The translations under genes and the position numbers were made by a program. A model generated the notes under the pieces. That model was not told the origin of the DNA, ran no database searches, and saw only the letters and a program-made list of their open reading frames with translations. Positions 24,026 to 30,809 of a stretch of DNA of 38,809 bases are shown here, piece by piece (within the stretch, counting starts at the first letter, position 1; every line of letters starts with the position of its first letter). Source of the stretch: Vescimonas cirricatena (GTDB lineage: Bacteria; Bacillota; Clostridia; Oscillospirales; Oscillospiraceae); contig NZ_JAJEPW010000027.1 in the NCBI RefSeq assembly GCF_020687045.1, positions 1 through 38,809 of the forward strand, written 5' to 3'.

Positions 24026-24932
24026 AATCTCTGCCAAATGCCTCTCTGTATTCCTTGAAAAAGATTTTGGTATACTCTCTCGCGTAATCATACTGTCGCT
24101 GTGCATAAGCGCCGAACTCCACACCGCAATGACGCTTGAACTCGCACCAGTTGCTCCACACAAGGCCACTGACAGCAATATAGCAATATATCTTCAGGCG
24201 GGTGGCTTTATCGCAGCCATCAGAGAAATACAGGTCTATCAGTTTCTCAGCTGAGTCTCTATCGTACATTGCATAGATAATAAACATTGCGACGTCCAAG
24301 TGCGGGTCCTGCATACCAGCATACTCCCAGTCGGTGAGCTTAATCTCCTCGCTTCCATCCTTTCCGGTCACAAACAGGGAGTTATCCGGAACAGCATCGA
24401 TATGACAGAGCTGGATGCTCTTTGGCTGTGCGTCAATATAGCTTTTCAAGCTAAGGACAGTCTGCTTCGTTTTATCATAATCCGCGTAAACGGAAGGCGC
24501 ACCATTCCAAAGGCTCTCATAGAAAGCGAGACGTTCCCAAAGATCGAAGCTATGAGAAACGTGCAGCTTCTGCGCATGGAATCTTTTTAATGCTGATAAA
24601 CAACGCTCAACTTCTTCCCAGTTACTGCTGTCACAGACGTGGGCATCCGTTAAATAGGCCGCAATTTTAATTCCTGTTTTTGGATCAAAATAATAAACGT
24701 CCTCGCTGATTCCCAGAGATGAAATTGCATTATATACCGCGTGCTCTTGTTTGCGGTTAATCAGGCGATCCGTGCCCTCTCCCGGAATGCGGATAATATA
24801 TCGCTTATCGTCCATGCAGAACGAATAGGAACGGTTGGTCATTCCGCTTTTCATTGCCCGGAGACTCTTAACCTTCTCAGCGCGGCAAAACCCACAGGAT
24901 TCAATTATTTGAGGAACATCCGAGACCATCAT
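24018..24932 (-). CDS. licA: Choline kinase family protein, LicA-like
   Basis: This 304-residue protein is read from the ATG at 24932, preceded by GGAGG embedded in the end of the upstream gene. Longer in-frame starts lie inside that gene. It has an APH/choline kinase fold: MKSGMTNRSYSF (nucleotide loop), YIIRIPGEGTDRLINRKQE, the catalytic-loop variant LCHIDAVPDN (H, D and N retained) and LTDWEYAGMQDPHLDVAMF with the metal aspartate. It should phosphorylate choline with ATP. The catalytic loop differs from the usual HNDLxxxN by I and A substitutions, worth noting but compatible with activity. Confidence 0.87.
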   Translation of the reverse strand: MMVSDVPQIIESCGFCRAEKVKSLRAMKSGMTNRSYSFCMDDKRYIIRIPGEGTDRLINRKQEHAVYNAISSLGISEDVYYFDPKTGIKIAAYLTDAHVCDSSNWEEVERCLSALKRFHAQKLHVSHSFDLWERLAFYESLWNGAPSVYADYDKTKQTVLSLKSYIDAQPKSIQLCHIDAVPDNSLFVTGKDGSEEIKLTDWEYAGMQDPHLDVAMFIIYAMYDRDSAEKLIDLYFSDGCDKATRLKIYCYIAVSGLVWSNWCEFKRHCGVEFGAYAQRQYDYAREYTKIFFKEYREAFGRDYV

Positions 24933-24936
24933 AACC

Positions 24937-26091
24937 CTAACCTCCAAAAAGACTTGTGATAAACTGCCACAGTGTGATAGATGAGTATCCGCTGCCAAAT
25001 CCTTTCGATACGCCAAATTCGTACAGAAAATAGATGAAATACAGCACAGCTGCGCAAGCTGTAACATATTGCGCGGAACGCTTGGTGAACAGCTTCTTTA
25101 TCATCCACGGAAGCGTGATCGCCGTGGCAATCTCAAAATATGCTGCCATTCGCGCAAACAGATTTGCCGCCTGAACCAGGCCGATCATCAAAATAAATGC
25201 GCTGATGAGGCTCATGTTAGCAAACAGATTTTCCGCCCTTGTTGAGTTTGAAAAAAGCCTCTTACGAAACACTAATGTGAGCAACGCAGGCACCCAGTAA
25301 ACAGCAACGCGCAGAACGTTGATGGCGTTATTATCAAACACCTCGATCTCTGCCACCAATGCTCCCATAGACTGCGCATATTCCATAAACGCACCAAGGG
25401 TTGCATCGTAAGTCGCCATTGCAAAAAGGGCAGCTCCGAAAAATGCAATGGTAACTTTCCCCCACGGCTTTCCAAAAAGCAGCGGCACAATTGCAAACAT
25501 GAATGCATGGGTATGAAACAGGACCGCGACAAACACCAGCAGGTAAAATCTCACATATTTCTTGTCTATTGCATACGGCAATGCCAAAAGCAGGAAAAAC
25601 ATTGCAAAGCATTGCTTTAGTGCCGCAATATACATGACATATGTACCGATAGAGAAAAAAACAAGCAGTGAAAGCGCAGGGCTGACAGAGTATTTCTTAC
25701 AAAGCTTAACAACCGCAAAACTGCTGAGGAATGCTGGGAAAAAGAAGTAAATATGATAGTTAGTCGTGATATCGCGCATAGCATCACGATACAATTCCGA
25801 AAGAGGATTACCCGTCCAGTCCAAAAGGCCGTTTCTCGCAAAATAGTCTGCGACAGACTCTGAGTCCATAAAGTGGGCGATATATGTTCCCGTATCGTTA
25901 TAGCTTGTCCGTAGGAACGAAAAGCATGTCATCCACACGATCGCAGCGATCATAAACACGTCCGCCTTGCGCAGCATGAAGTGGCAACGCCCAGTCTGGG
26001 GGCCCTCCAACTGCATGGACGTGGGATAATAAACCTGAGACAGATACATCAGAAAGACGCAGCCCCAATAGAGCAAAATCAGCTGCCGCAT
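24937..26091 (-). CDS. EpsG family polysaccharide polymerase (Wzy-like)
   Basis: This 384-residue polytopic protein has about 10-11 hydrophobic helices and the EpsG (PF14897) pattern. It includes FLRTSYNDTGTYIAHF near residue 65 (the conserved N-D-T/Y-Y stretch), PLSELYRDAMRDITTNYHIY and a central LKQCFAMFFLLLALPY with VAVLFHTHAFMFAIVPLL. It is the only Wzy-type candidate in the cluster and would polymerise repeat units outside the membrane after Wzx export. It starts 2 bp after the GT4 stop. Confidence 0.85.
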   Translation of the reverse strand: MRQLILLYWGCVFLMYLSQVYYPTSMQLEGPQTGRCHFMLRKADVFMIAAIVWMTCFSFLRTSYNDTGTYIAHFMDSESVADYFARNGLLDWTGNPLSELYRDAMRDITTNYHIYFFFPAFLSSFAVVKLCKKYSVSPALSLLVFFSIGTYVMYIAALKQCFAMFFLLLALPYAIDKKYVRFYLLVFVAVLFHTHAFMFAIVPLLFGKPWGKVTIAFFGAALFAMATYDATLGAFMEYAQSMGALVAEIEVFDNNAINVLRVAVYWVPALLTLVFRKRLFSNSTRAENLFANMSLISAFILMIGLVQAANLFARMAAYFEIATAITLPWMIKKLFTKRSAQYVTACAAVLYFIYFLYEFGVSKGFGSGYSSITLWQFITSLFGG

Positions 26092-26093
26092 GC

Positions 26094-27191
26094 TCAGCTC
26101 CTCACTGCCGCAGGCAGGCCGAGGCCGTCCAGCGTCTTTGCCACCACAAGCTGTTTATCAAACTTACGCTCAACGAGTGCGCGGCCACTCTGCCCCATCT
26201 GCACCTGCCGGTCAAAGGATTGCTGCGCGAAATCACGCATGGCTTGGGTCAGGCCCTCTGCATCCTGCGCCGGACACAGATACCCGCTGACGCCATCCTC
26301 CACTGCTTCACGGCAGCCGGGGATATCGCTGGTGATCAGGGCGCGGCCTGTGGCGGCACCCTCCAGCAGCACGTTGGACATGCCCTCATGATAGGACGGC
26401 AGCACCACACAGTCCGCCGCCTCATAAAACGGATGCACATCCGTCTGGAACCCATGAAAACGCACGATACCATCGGCAACCAGCTGATCCACCTGCTCTT
26501 TGTAGGCGTCCTCATAAAAGCCCACCACATCGAAGGCGACCTCCTCACCAAATTCCGCTTTCAGCGTTCTGGCCGCAGAGAAAAACTCGTCCACGCCCTT
26601 TTCCTTCATAATGCGCCCCACAAACAGGAAACTGCACACGCCGTCATCCCCCATGGGAACGCAGGGATACTCGTCCAGATTGATGCCCGCACCGGGCAGC
26701 ACCCTTACCTGCCGGTGGGAGATGATCTTTTTATTCAGAAAGAACTGCGCGTTCTCCTCATTCTCGAAAAACGCCGTCTTTGCCTTGCGCAGAGCGCTGC
26801 GATACATCACCGACACCACAGACGACAGCACCGGCTTTTCAAACGCCGTGCCCAGTCCCTGCACGTTGGCGACGTATGGGATACCCTTGGCCTTGCAGGC
26901 TGTGCCCATATAGATATTGGGCTTGATGGAATAGGTAACGACCATGTCCGGCTGAAGCTCGTCCAGCATCTGCCGGTACGTCTTCAGCAGCTTCATATCC
27001 TTGAAGGGGTTGATGCTGCGGCGGTCAATATCCGTCTCGATGCAGCGCAGCCCCATGGCCTGCAGATCGTCCTCATGCCCCACAAAGGGCGTGCTGAGAA
27101 TGACCTCGTGCTCCTGCATCAACGCCTCCACCAGCTCCTTGCGGAAGCGGTAGAACATATAGGAATGGTTGGTTGCGATCAGAATCTTCAT
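26094..27191 (-). CDS. Glycosyltransferase family 4 (PglA/TuaC-like)
   Basis: This 365-residue GT-B enzyme is read from the ATG at 27191, which forms an ATGA overlap with the sugar transferase stop. It has MKILIATNHSYMFYRFRKEL, VVTYSIKPNIYMGTACKAKG, YVANVQGLGTAFEKP, FLFVGRIMKEKGVDEF and SYHEGMSNVLLEGAATGRAL (E-x7-E region). This combination is typical of the GT4 group that adds the second sugar directly after a PglC/WbpL-type priming enzyme, which is exactly its neighbour. So it likely acts second in the pathway. Confidence 0.9.
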   Translation of the reverse strand: MKILIATNHSYMFYRFRKELVEALMQEHEVILSTPFVGHEDDLQAMGLRCIETDIDRRSINPFKDMKLLKTYRQMLDELQPDMVVTYSIKPNIYMGTACKAKGIPYVANVQGLGTAFEKPVLSSVVSVMYRSALRKAKTAFFENEENAQFFLNKKIISHRQVRVLPGAGINLDEYPCVPMGDDGVCSFLFVGRIMKEKGVDEFFSAARTLKAEFGEEVAFDVVGFYEDAYKEQVDQLVADGIVRFHGFQTDVHPFYEAADCVVLPSYHEGMSNVLLEGAATGRALITSDIPGCREAVEDGVSGYLCPAQDAEGLTQAMRDFAQQSFDRQVQMGQSGRALVERKFDKQLVVAKTLDGLGLPAAVRS

Positions 27192-27805
27192 TTCTTGTTC
27201 TCCATCCTGTGCAGCTCCCCGGTGCCGCCCTCTACCACACCGTCTCCGCGCAATGCGGAAATGGCCGTTCCGAAGAAGCAGCGGCAATCAAAGCCGAAGC
27301 TCATACGCTGCACATACTCGCCGTCCAGACGCGCCTTGTCGGCAATCTCCAGCTCATCCCGGCCGCAGATCTGCGCCCAGCCGGACAGGCCCGGCTTCAC
27401 ATCGTTGGCACCGTACTTGTCACGCTCAGCCAGCAGGTCCTCCTGATTCCAGAGGGCCGGGCGCGGGCCGATGACGCTCATATCACCCCGCAGGATGTTC
27501 CAGAGCTGTGGAATCTCATCCAGAGATGTCTTGCGCAGGAATTTCCCCACCCGTGTGATGTACTGCTCCGGATTCTCAAGAAGATGCGTGGGCATATCGT
27601 GTGGCGTGGACATCTTCATGCTGCGGAATTTATAGAGCTGAAAATATTTTTTGTGGATGCCCACGCGCTTCTGTGAGAAAAACACCGGGCCGGGATCGTC
27701 GATCTCGATGGCAATCATGATGAGCAGGTACAGCCACGAGGCCAGGATCAGACCGACCAGTGACAAAATCACGTCAATGATGCGCTTCACATATCGTCTG
27801 TACAT
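27188..27805 (-). CDS. Priming phosphoglycosyltransferase (PglC/EpsL/WcaJ C-domain type)
   Basis: This 205-residue monotopic enzyme is the size of PglC/EpsL and lacks the extra N-terminal helices of WcaJ. It has a re-entrant helix (residues 8-32), DDPGPVFFSQKRVGI (36-50), YKFRSMK, LRKTSLDEIPQLWNILRGDM with the catalytic D96-E97 pair, and SVIGPRPAL. It transfers a sugar-1-phosphate from a UDP-sugar to undecaprenyl phosphate, starting repeat-unit synthesis. It is the first gene of the 22-gene operon, 121 bp downstream of the promoter -10. The donor (galactose, a bacillosamine derivative or other) cannot be told. Confidence 0.93.
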   Translation of the reverse strand: MYRRYVKRIIDVILSLVGLILASWLYLLIMIAIEIDDPGPVFFSQKRVGIHKKYFQLYKFRSMKMSTPHDMPTHLLENPEQYITRVGKFLRKTSLDEIPQLWNILRGDMSVIGPRPALWNQEDLLAERDKYGANDVKPGLSGWAQICGRDELEIADKARLDGEYVQRMSFGFDCRCFFGTAISALRGDGVVEGGTGELHRMENKK

Positions 27806-27871
27806 GTAATTCGGTTCCTATCAGTCTTGCAGGGTATCATTCCCCCGGCAAGGACAATTTAAAATCTCCCG

Positions 27872-27917
27872 CAAATAGTCATATTCCGCGATCTGCTATG
27901 CGAGATATGACTATTTG
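27872..27917 (-). promoter_or_regulatory. 13-bp hairpin at the 5' end of the polysaccharide operon transcript
   Basis: CAAATAGTCATAT (27872-27884) and ATATGACTATTTG (27905-27917) are perfect inverted 13-mers, with a small inner CGC/GCG pair in the 20-nt loop. The predicted transcription start (about 27919) lies at the very foot of this stem. The mRNA would therefore begin with a hairpin, as in 5' stabilising stems or antitermination (LoaP/RfaH-class) recruitment leaders. It could equally be a DNA operator just downstream of +1. Confidence 0.65.
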
Positions 27918-27925
27918 GCTATTTA

Positions 27926-27954
27926 ATTATACAGCAAACAATGCAGTTACGCAA
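27926..27954 (-). promoter_or_regulatory. sigma-A promoter of the polysaccharide operon
   Basis: On the minus strand, -35 TTGCGT (27954-27949), a 17-bp spacer and a perfect -10 TATAAT (27931-27926). I see no second convincing promoter in the short gaps (at most 34 bp) of the 22 genes downstream, so this one probably drives the whole cluster. Confidence 0.8.
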
Positions 27955-28126
27955 TGGCATTCAGTAAAAATCTGTATGCCAATTTCCGTGTGAAAATCCA
28001 GGAAATCATCGTGGAAATGGCGGCCTGAGAGGCTTCAAAATCACAAAAAAGCGTCATTGCAAAGATGTCGTTAAGTTCGCGTGCGATTCCCCGGATCCAC
28101 GGCGATTTTGCAAAAATCAGGCAGGG

Positions 28127-28143
28127 TTTGGGAGCATCCCAAA
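28127..28143. repeat. TTTGGGA/TCCCAAA palindrome (left copy)
   Basis: A 7+3+7 inverted repeat lies about 50 bp before the 28-bp direct repeat. A similar palindrome (TTGGGAT-T-ATCCCAA, 35380-35394) precedes the right copy at about 10 bp. Both parts therefore belong to one repeat family. Confidence 0.6.
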
Positions 28144-28193
28144 AGTCGAAATGTGCAGTCTGCCCGCAGGGCTGAAACGCGCATTTTGACCGT

Positions 28194-28221
28194 GTGTCCG
28201 GACACCGGATGTGCTTGCTAT
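28194..28221 (+). repeat. 28-bp direct repeat, left copy, at the YczE breakpoint
   Basis: The 28 bases starting GTGTCCGGACA and ending TGTGCTTGCTAT match 35404-35431 in 26 of 28 positions, in the same orientation. The repeat contains the palindrome TGTCCGGACA. Its inner edge is exactly where the YczE-like protein loses family similarity. Confidence 0.8.
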
Positions 28222-28640
28222 AGGTGTGGAACATAGCGGAAACACCGGCCGCGCAAAAAAGCATCCCCAGCGCATAGTAGATCACGCGCAGCCAGACGCT
28301 GCCCGCCGGAAGCGCGGCGCCAAGCAGCATGAAAGCGTCCAGCACAAAGCCGTAGACGACCGCCGTGACAAAGGAGAAGAGATATGACACGCGGAAGCGC
28401 AGCAGCAGGCACATGACGAGCAGCAGCACAGCCTGCAAGCAGTATTCCGCCATGCCGAAGGTGACGAAGCTCCACACGGGAGACAGCCAACGGTAAAGAA
28501 GGTATGCAGGCGCGACCACCATGGAAACGCCGAAGTCGGCCTTTTCCATCAGGACAACGCCCAGCGCGACAAATACGATGCCGAATACATAGGCAAGCTC
28601 CGTGCTGAATGTTCTCTTCATTTTTGATCCTCCAGACAAA

Positions 28641-28685
28641 AAATGAGCCTTCTCCGTTTGGTATAGAAACGGAAAAAGCTCATTT
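28641..28685 (-). terminator. Terminator after the two-component genes
   Basis: Read leftward, AAATGAGC...TTTTTCCGTTT pairs with AAACGGAGAAGGCTCATTT and runs into a T-stretch (A-run 28638-28643 on the plus strand). It lies between the response regulator stop (28729) and the YczE-like gene, whose ribosome site follows directly. It could attenuate as well as terminate. Confidence 0.72.
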
Positions 28686-28728
28686 GTGTTGTACCACGCC
28701 TGTCAAGCGGCGCAGAACTTTGGCAGCG

Positions 28729-29442
28729 CTATGCCTCATCCTCCGCCAGCATCCGGTATCCGACGCCAAGCTCATTGATGATGTAGCGCTTTTCACCGGG
28801 CGTCACGCCCATTTTCTTGCGGATGTTCTTCATGTTGACTTGCAGCTTCTTGACGCTGCCATAGTCTGAATACCCCCAGACCGCCCGAATGATGGCGGCA
28901 TACGTCAGCACCTTCCCCGCATGGACGGAGAGAAACGCCATGATGTTGTACTCCGTCTGAGTCAGGTCGATCTCCTCTTTGCCAACAAAGACCTGCCGCG
29001 TATCATAGTCGATCAGCAGGTCCTGAAGGTGGAATTTTCCGCCGGGGGAGCTTTCTTCCTCTTCGCTGTGCCGATGACTGCGGAGAACGGCGCGGATACG
29101 GGCCAGCAATTCCTCCGTGCCAAAGGGCTTGGTGATATAATCATTCGCCCCCAGATCCAGCGCCTCCACCTTGTCCCGCTCGTTGGAGCGGGCGGAGAGC
29201 ACAATGATGGGCACGGTGTCCGATTCCCGGACTTTCTGAATCAAGTCCAAACCATCCCGATCCGGCAGGCCGAGATCCAGAACGATGAGATCCGGACGAT
29301 GGGAGGCGTACATCATTATGCCGAGCGCACAGGTCTCCGCGCAGAGCACCTGATAGTCACTGGTTTCCAGATTGGCTTTGATAAAGCTTCGGATATTGGC
29401 CTCGTCCTCTACGATCAGGATCTTGTACTTGTTATTGCCCAT
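28729..29442 (-). CDS. KdpE-like OmpR-family response regulator
   Basis: This 237-residue protein is read from the ATG at 29442, which overlaps the kinase stop by 11 bp. A longer upstream frame is inside the kinase gene. The receiver domain (about 7-122) has the acidic pocket E12-D13, phosphoacceptor D56 in LIVLDLGLPD, and K105 in ITKPFG. The C-terminal winged helix (about 140-235) contains LTQTEYNIMAFL, VWGYSDYGSVKKLQVNMKNI and IINELGVGYRM. Best relatives by eye are KdpE proteins. No kdpFABC is present, so its likely local target is the divergent corC-trkH-trkA operon. Confidence 0.9.
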   Translation of the reverse strand: MGNNKYKILIVEDEANIRSFIKANLETSDYQVLCAETCALGIMMYASHRPDLIVLDLGLPDRDGLDLIQKVRESDTVPIIVLSARSNERDKVEALDLGANDYITKPFGTEELLARIRAVLRSHRHSEEEESSPGGKFHLQDLLIDYDTRQVFVGKEEIDLTQTEYNIMAFLSVHAGKVLTYAAIIRAVWGYSDYGSVKKLQVNMKNIRKKMGVTPGEKRYIINELGVGYRMLAEDEA

Positions 29443-30493
29443 CGTCCTCACCCCCTCTTTCCAGCGCAAAGCGGAATACCGCACCGCCGCTCTTCCTGTT
29501 TTCCGCGGTAATGTCACTGCCGTGCGCCTTGACGATGGCAGCGCACACAGATAGTCCGATCCCCATATTGCGGCGGGTCCCGTCCACCGGCGCGGCGGAC
29601 TTTTCATAGCTTCCGCTGAAAATCTTTTGAAGCGCATCCTCCGGAATGCCGCAGCCGTTGTCGGCGACCTCAAATGCCGCCTTGTCCCCCGCAAGGGAAA
29701 CGGAAAGTATCAGTTCCGTCATGCCTTTTGCGTGGAACACGGCGTTTTCCAGAAGATTCAGCAGCACCTGCTCGATGAGAAGCGAGTCCATGGGAATATC
29801 CACAAACTCGTCCGGTATCTGCGTGATGACCTTCTGGTTCGGATGCTTTTTGGAAAACTTCATGAGAACCGAGTCGATCAGTTCATCCAGAACAGTCGGC
29901 GTCTTCACGACCTTGACCTTTGCACCGTCGATCCTTGTGACGGACAGGAGATTTTCGACCATGCGGATGAGCCATTCGCTATCCTCCTGGATCTCTCCCA
30001 GTAGCTTGAGCTGCTGTTCCTTCGGCAGCTCATCATACTTGGAGAGCAGCGTGGAGGATGACCCGTATATGGAGGTGAGGGGCGTGCGCAGGTCATGGGA
30101 GATCGCCCGCAGCAGATTGCCGCGCATTCTTTCCTTTTCGTTTTCTGAGCGCAGCTTCTCCTGATCGCGGATGCGAATGTTCAGCGTACTGGTGGAAACG
30201 GCGACGACCATCATGATGACAGCGGATAGGATACTTTCTTCTACGAAAAAGCCAAAGACATAATAGGGATAGGTGAAGGCAAAATCCACCGCAAACACAC
30301 TGACGATCGCCGAAGTGATGCCATAGCAATACCCATGCGTTTTCAGCGAGATCAAAAATACGCCGAACACAAAGATCATGGGCACCAGCGTCTGCGTGGT
30401 AAAGAGCTTCTGAATCAGCAAATTGACGGCAAAGGCGCTGAAAAAGACGATGAGCGAAAATAAAATATCCTTTTGTCGTTGGCGGCTTTTCAT
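29432..30493 (-). CDS. KdpD-type histidine kinase lacking the N-terminal KdpD/USP domains
   Basis: This 353-residue protein is read from the ATG at 30493, preceded by GGAGAG. Four hydrophobic segments (about 10-105) form a DUF4118-like sensor. HisKA has H133 in LLRAISHDLRTPLTSIYGSS. The ATPase domain has LLENAVFHA (N box), DNGCGIPED and GTRRNMGIGLSVCAAI. Full KdpD has about 900 residues with a c-di-AMP/UspA-binding N-terminal half, and that half is missing here. This short form is common in Clostridia. It phosphorylates the adjacent KdpE-like regulator, presumably in response to K+ or envelope/osmotic state. Its own promoter is visible. Confidence 0.9.
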   Translation of the reverse strand: MKSRQRQKDILFSLIVFFSAFAVNLLIQKLFTTQTLVPMIFVFGVFLISLKTHGYCYGITSAIVSVFAVDFAFTYPYYVFGFFVEESILSAVIMMVVAVSTSTLNIRIRDQEKLRSENEKERMRGNLLRAISHDLRTPLTSIYGSSSTLLSKYDELPKEQQLKLLGEIQEDSEWLIRMVENLLSVTRIDGAKVKVVKTPTVLDELIDSVLMKFSKKHPNQKVITQIPDEFVDIPMDSLLIEQVLLNLLENAVFHAKGMTELILSVSLAGDKAAFEVADNGCGIPEDALQKIFSGSYEKSAAPVDGTRRNMGIGLSVCAAIVKAHGSDITAENRKSGGAVFRFALERGGEDDGQ

Positions 30494-30527
30494 GGCAATC
30501 TCTCCAAAGGTGCTTTTTAACATCTTT

Positions 30528-30556
30528 ATTATACTCCATGAAAAGAAGCGCTTCAA
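30528..30556 (-). promoter_or_regulatory. sigma-A promoter of the kinase-regulator operon
   Basis: Minus strand -35 TTGAAG (30556-30551), 17-bp spacer, -10 TATAAT (30533-30528), about 35 bp upstream of the kinase start. It diverges from the corC-trk transcription unit about 90 bp away. Confidence 0.75.
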
Positions 30557-30617
30557 GATTTCTCACAGGGGGATATTGCGCCGCACTTGTTTCTTTACCG
30601 AATCTACACCGGAGAAA

Positions 30618-30626
30618 TGCTATGAT
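30618..30626 (+). promoter_or_regulatory. Extended -10 promoter of the corC-trkHA operon
   Basis: TGCTATGAT is an extended -10 element; no good -35 is seen at 16-18 bp. Transcription from about 30633 would produce a leader of about 175 nt before the CorC-like gene. Confidence 0.5.
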
Positions 30627-30658
30627 ATAAGCACACAGCAAAAAGGAGGAAGAATTTC

Positions 30659-30754
30659 GTGGAAAACGACAGTAGCGACGATAACGGTAACAGCTCCTAT
30701 ATGTTCTGTTCATGTGTGGCATATCTACGCCCTTTGCTGCGGTATCGGGTATAG
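30659..30754 (+). CDS. Putative 31-residue leader peptide
   Basis: A GTG codon with a very strong ribosome site (AAAAAGGAGGAAGAATTTC) opens a 31-codon frame, beginning VENDSSDDNGNSSYM and ending LRPLLRYRV, then TAG. It carries no recognizable domain. Its codons run through the left arm of a 12-bp inverted repeat and the 5' part of a T-run terminator in front of the CorC-like gene. It therefore looks like an attenuator leader peptide, not a functional small protein. The excellent ribosome site is the best evidence that it is translated. Confidence 0.55.
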   Translation: MENDSSDDNGNSSYMFCSCVAYLRPLLRYRV

Positions 30755-30797
30755 GCGTGCCTTTTTTTGCTTGGTACGATAATACGAACAGAACATA
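30700..30797 (+). promoter_or_regulatory. Attenuator-like leader upstream of the CorC-trk operon
   Basis: TATGTTCTGTTC (30700-30711) and GAACAGAACATA (30786-30797) are perfect 12-bp arms of a long-range stem whose right arm abuts the SD of the next gene (AAGGAG, 30798-30803). Inside it, ACGCC (30727-30731) can pair with GGCGT (30754-30758), followed shortly by T7 (30762-30768), a probable intrinsic terminator. The two structures share the leader-peptide region, so ribosome position could choose between them. No known riboswitch consensus (ydaO/c-di-AMP, M-box) was recognised. Confidence 0.55.
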
Positions 30798-30809
30798 AAG
30801 GAGTTTGAA

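Larger units (their letters stand above)
27947..28621 (-). pseudogene. YczE/YyaS/YitT family membrane protein, C-terminus replaced
   Basis: This 224-codon frame starts at ATG 28621 with GGAGG seven bases upstream. Residues 1-134 form a normal-looking multi-spanning membrane protein of the YczE family (YVFGIVFVALGVVLMEKADF, then GFVLDAFMLLGAALPAGSVW). From residue 135 the sequence changes abruptly to a hydrophilic, cysteine-containing tail (SKHIRCPDTRSKC) that is simply the 28-bp repeat and the non-coding sequence beyond it read through. The family needs further helices, so I regard the gene as broken by recombination at about 28221. It may still be translated. Its last bases overlap the -35 of the polysaccharide promoter. 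A terminator separates it from the regulator genes. Confidence 0.7.

Noticed and set aside
28729..29694. Longer start for the KdpE-like regulator
   Set aside because: The extra 84 residues lie inside the kinase coding region and do not resemble a receiver domain; ATG 29442 begins just before the normal ILIVEDE strand.
30600..30809. c-di-AMP (ydaO) or Mg2+ (M-box) riboswitch before the CorC/trk genes
   Set aside because: Attractive from gene content, but I could not find the conserved core of either class; a leader-peptide attenuator fits the visible parts better. A covariance-model search would decide.
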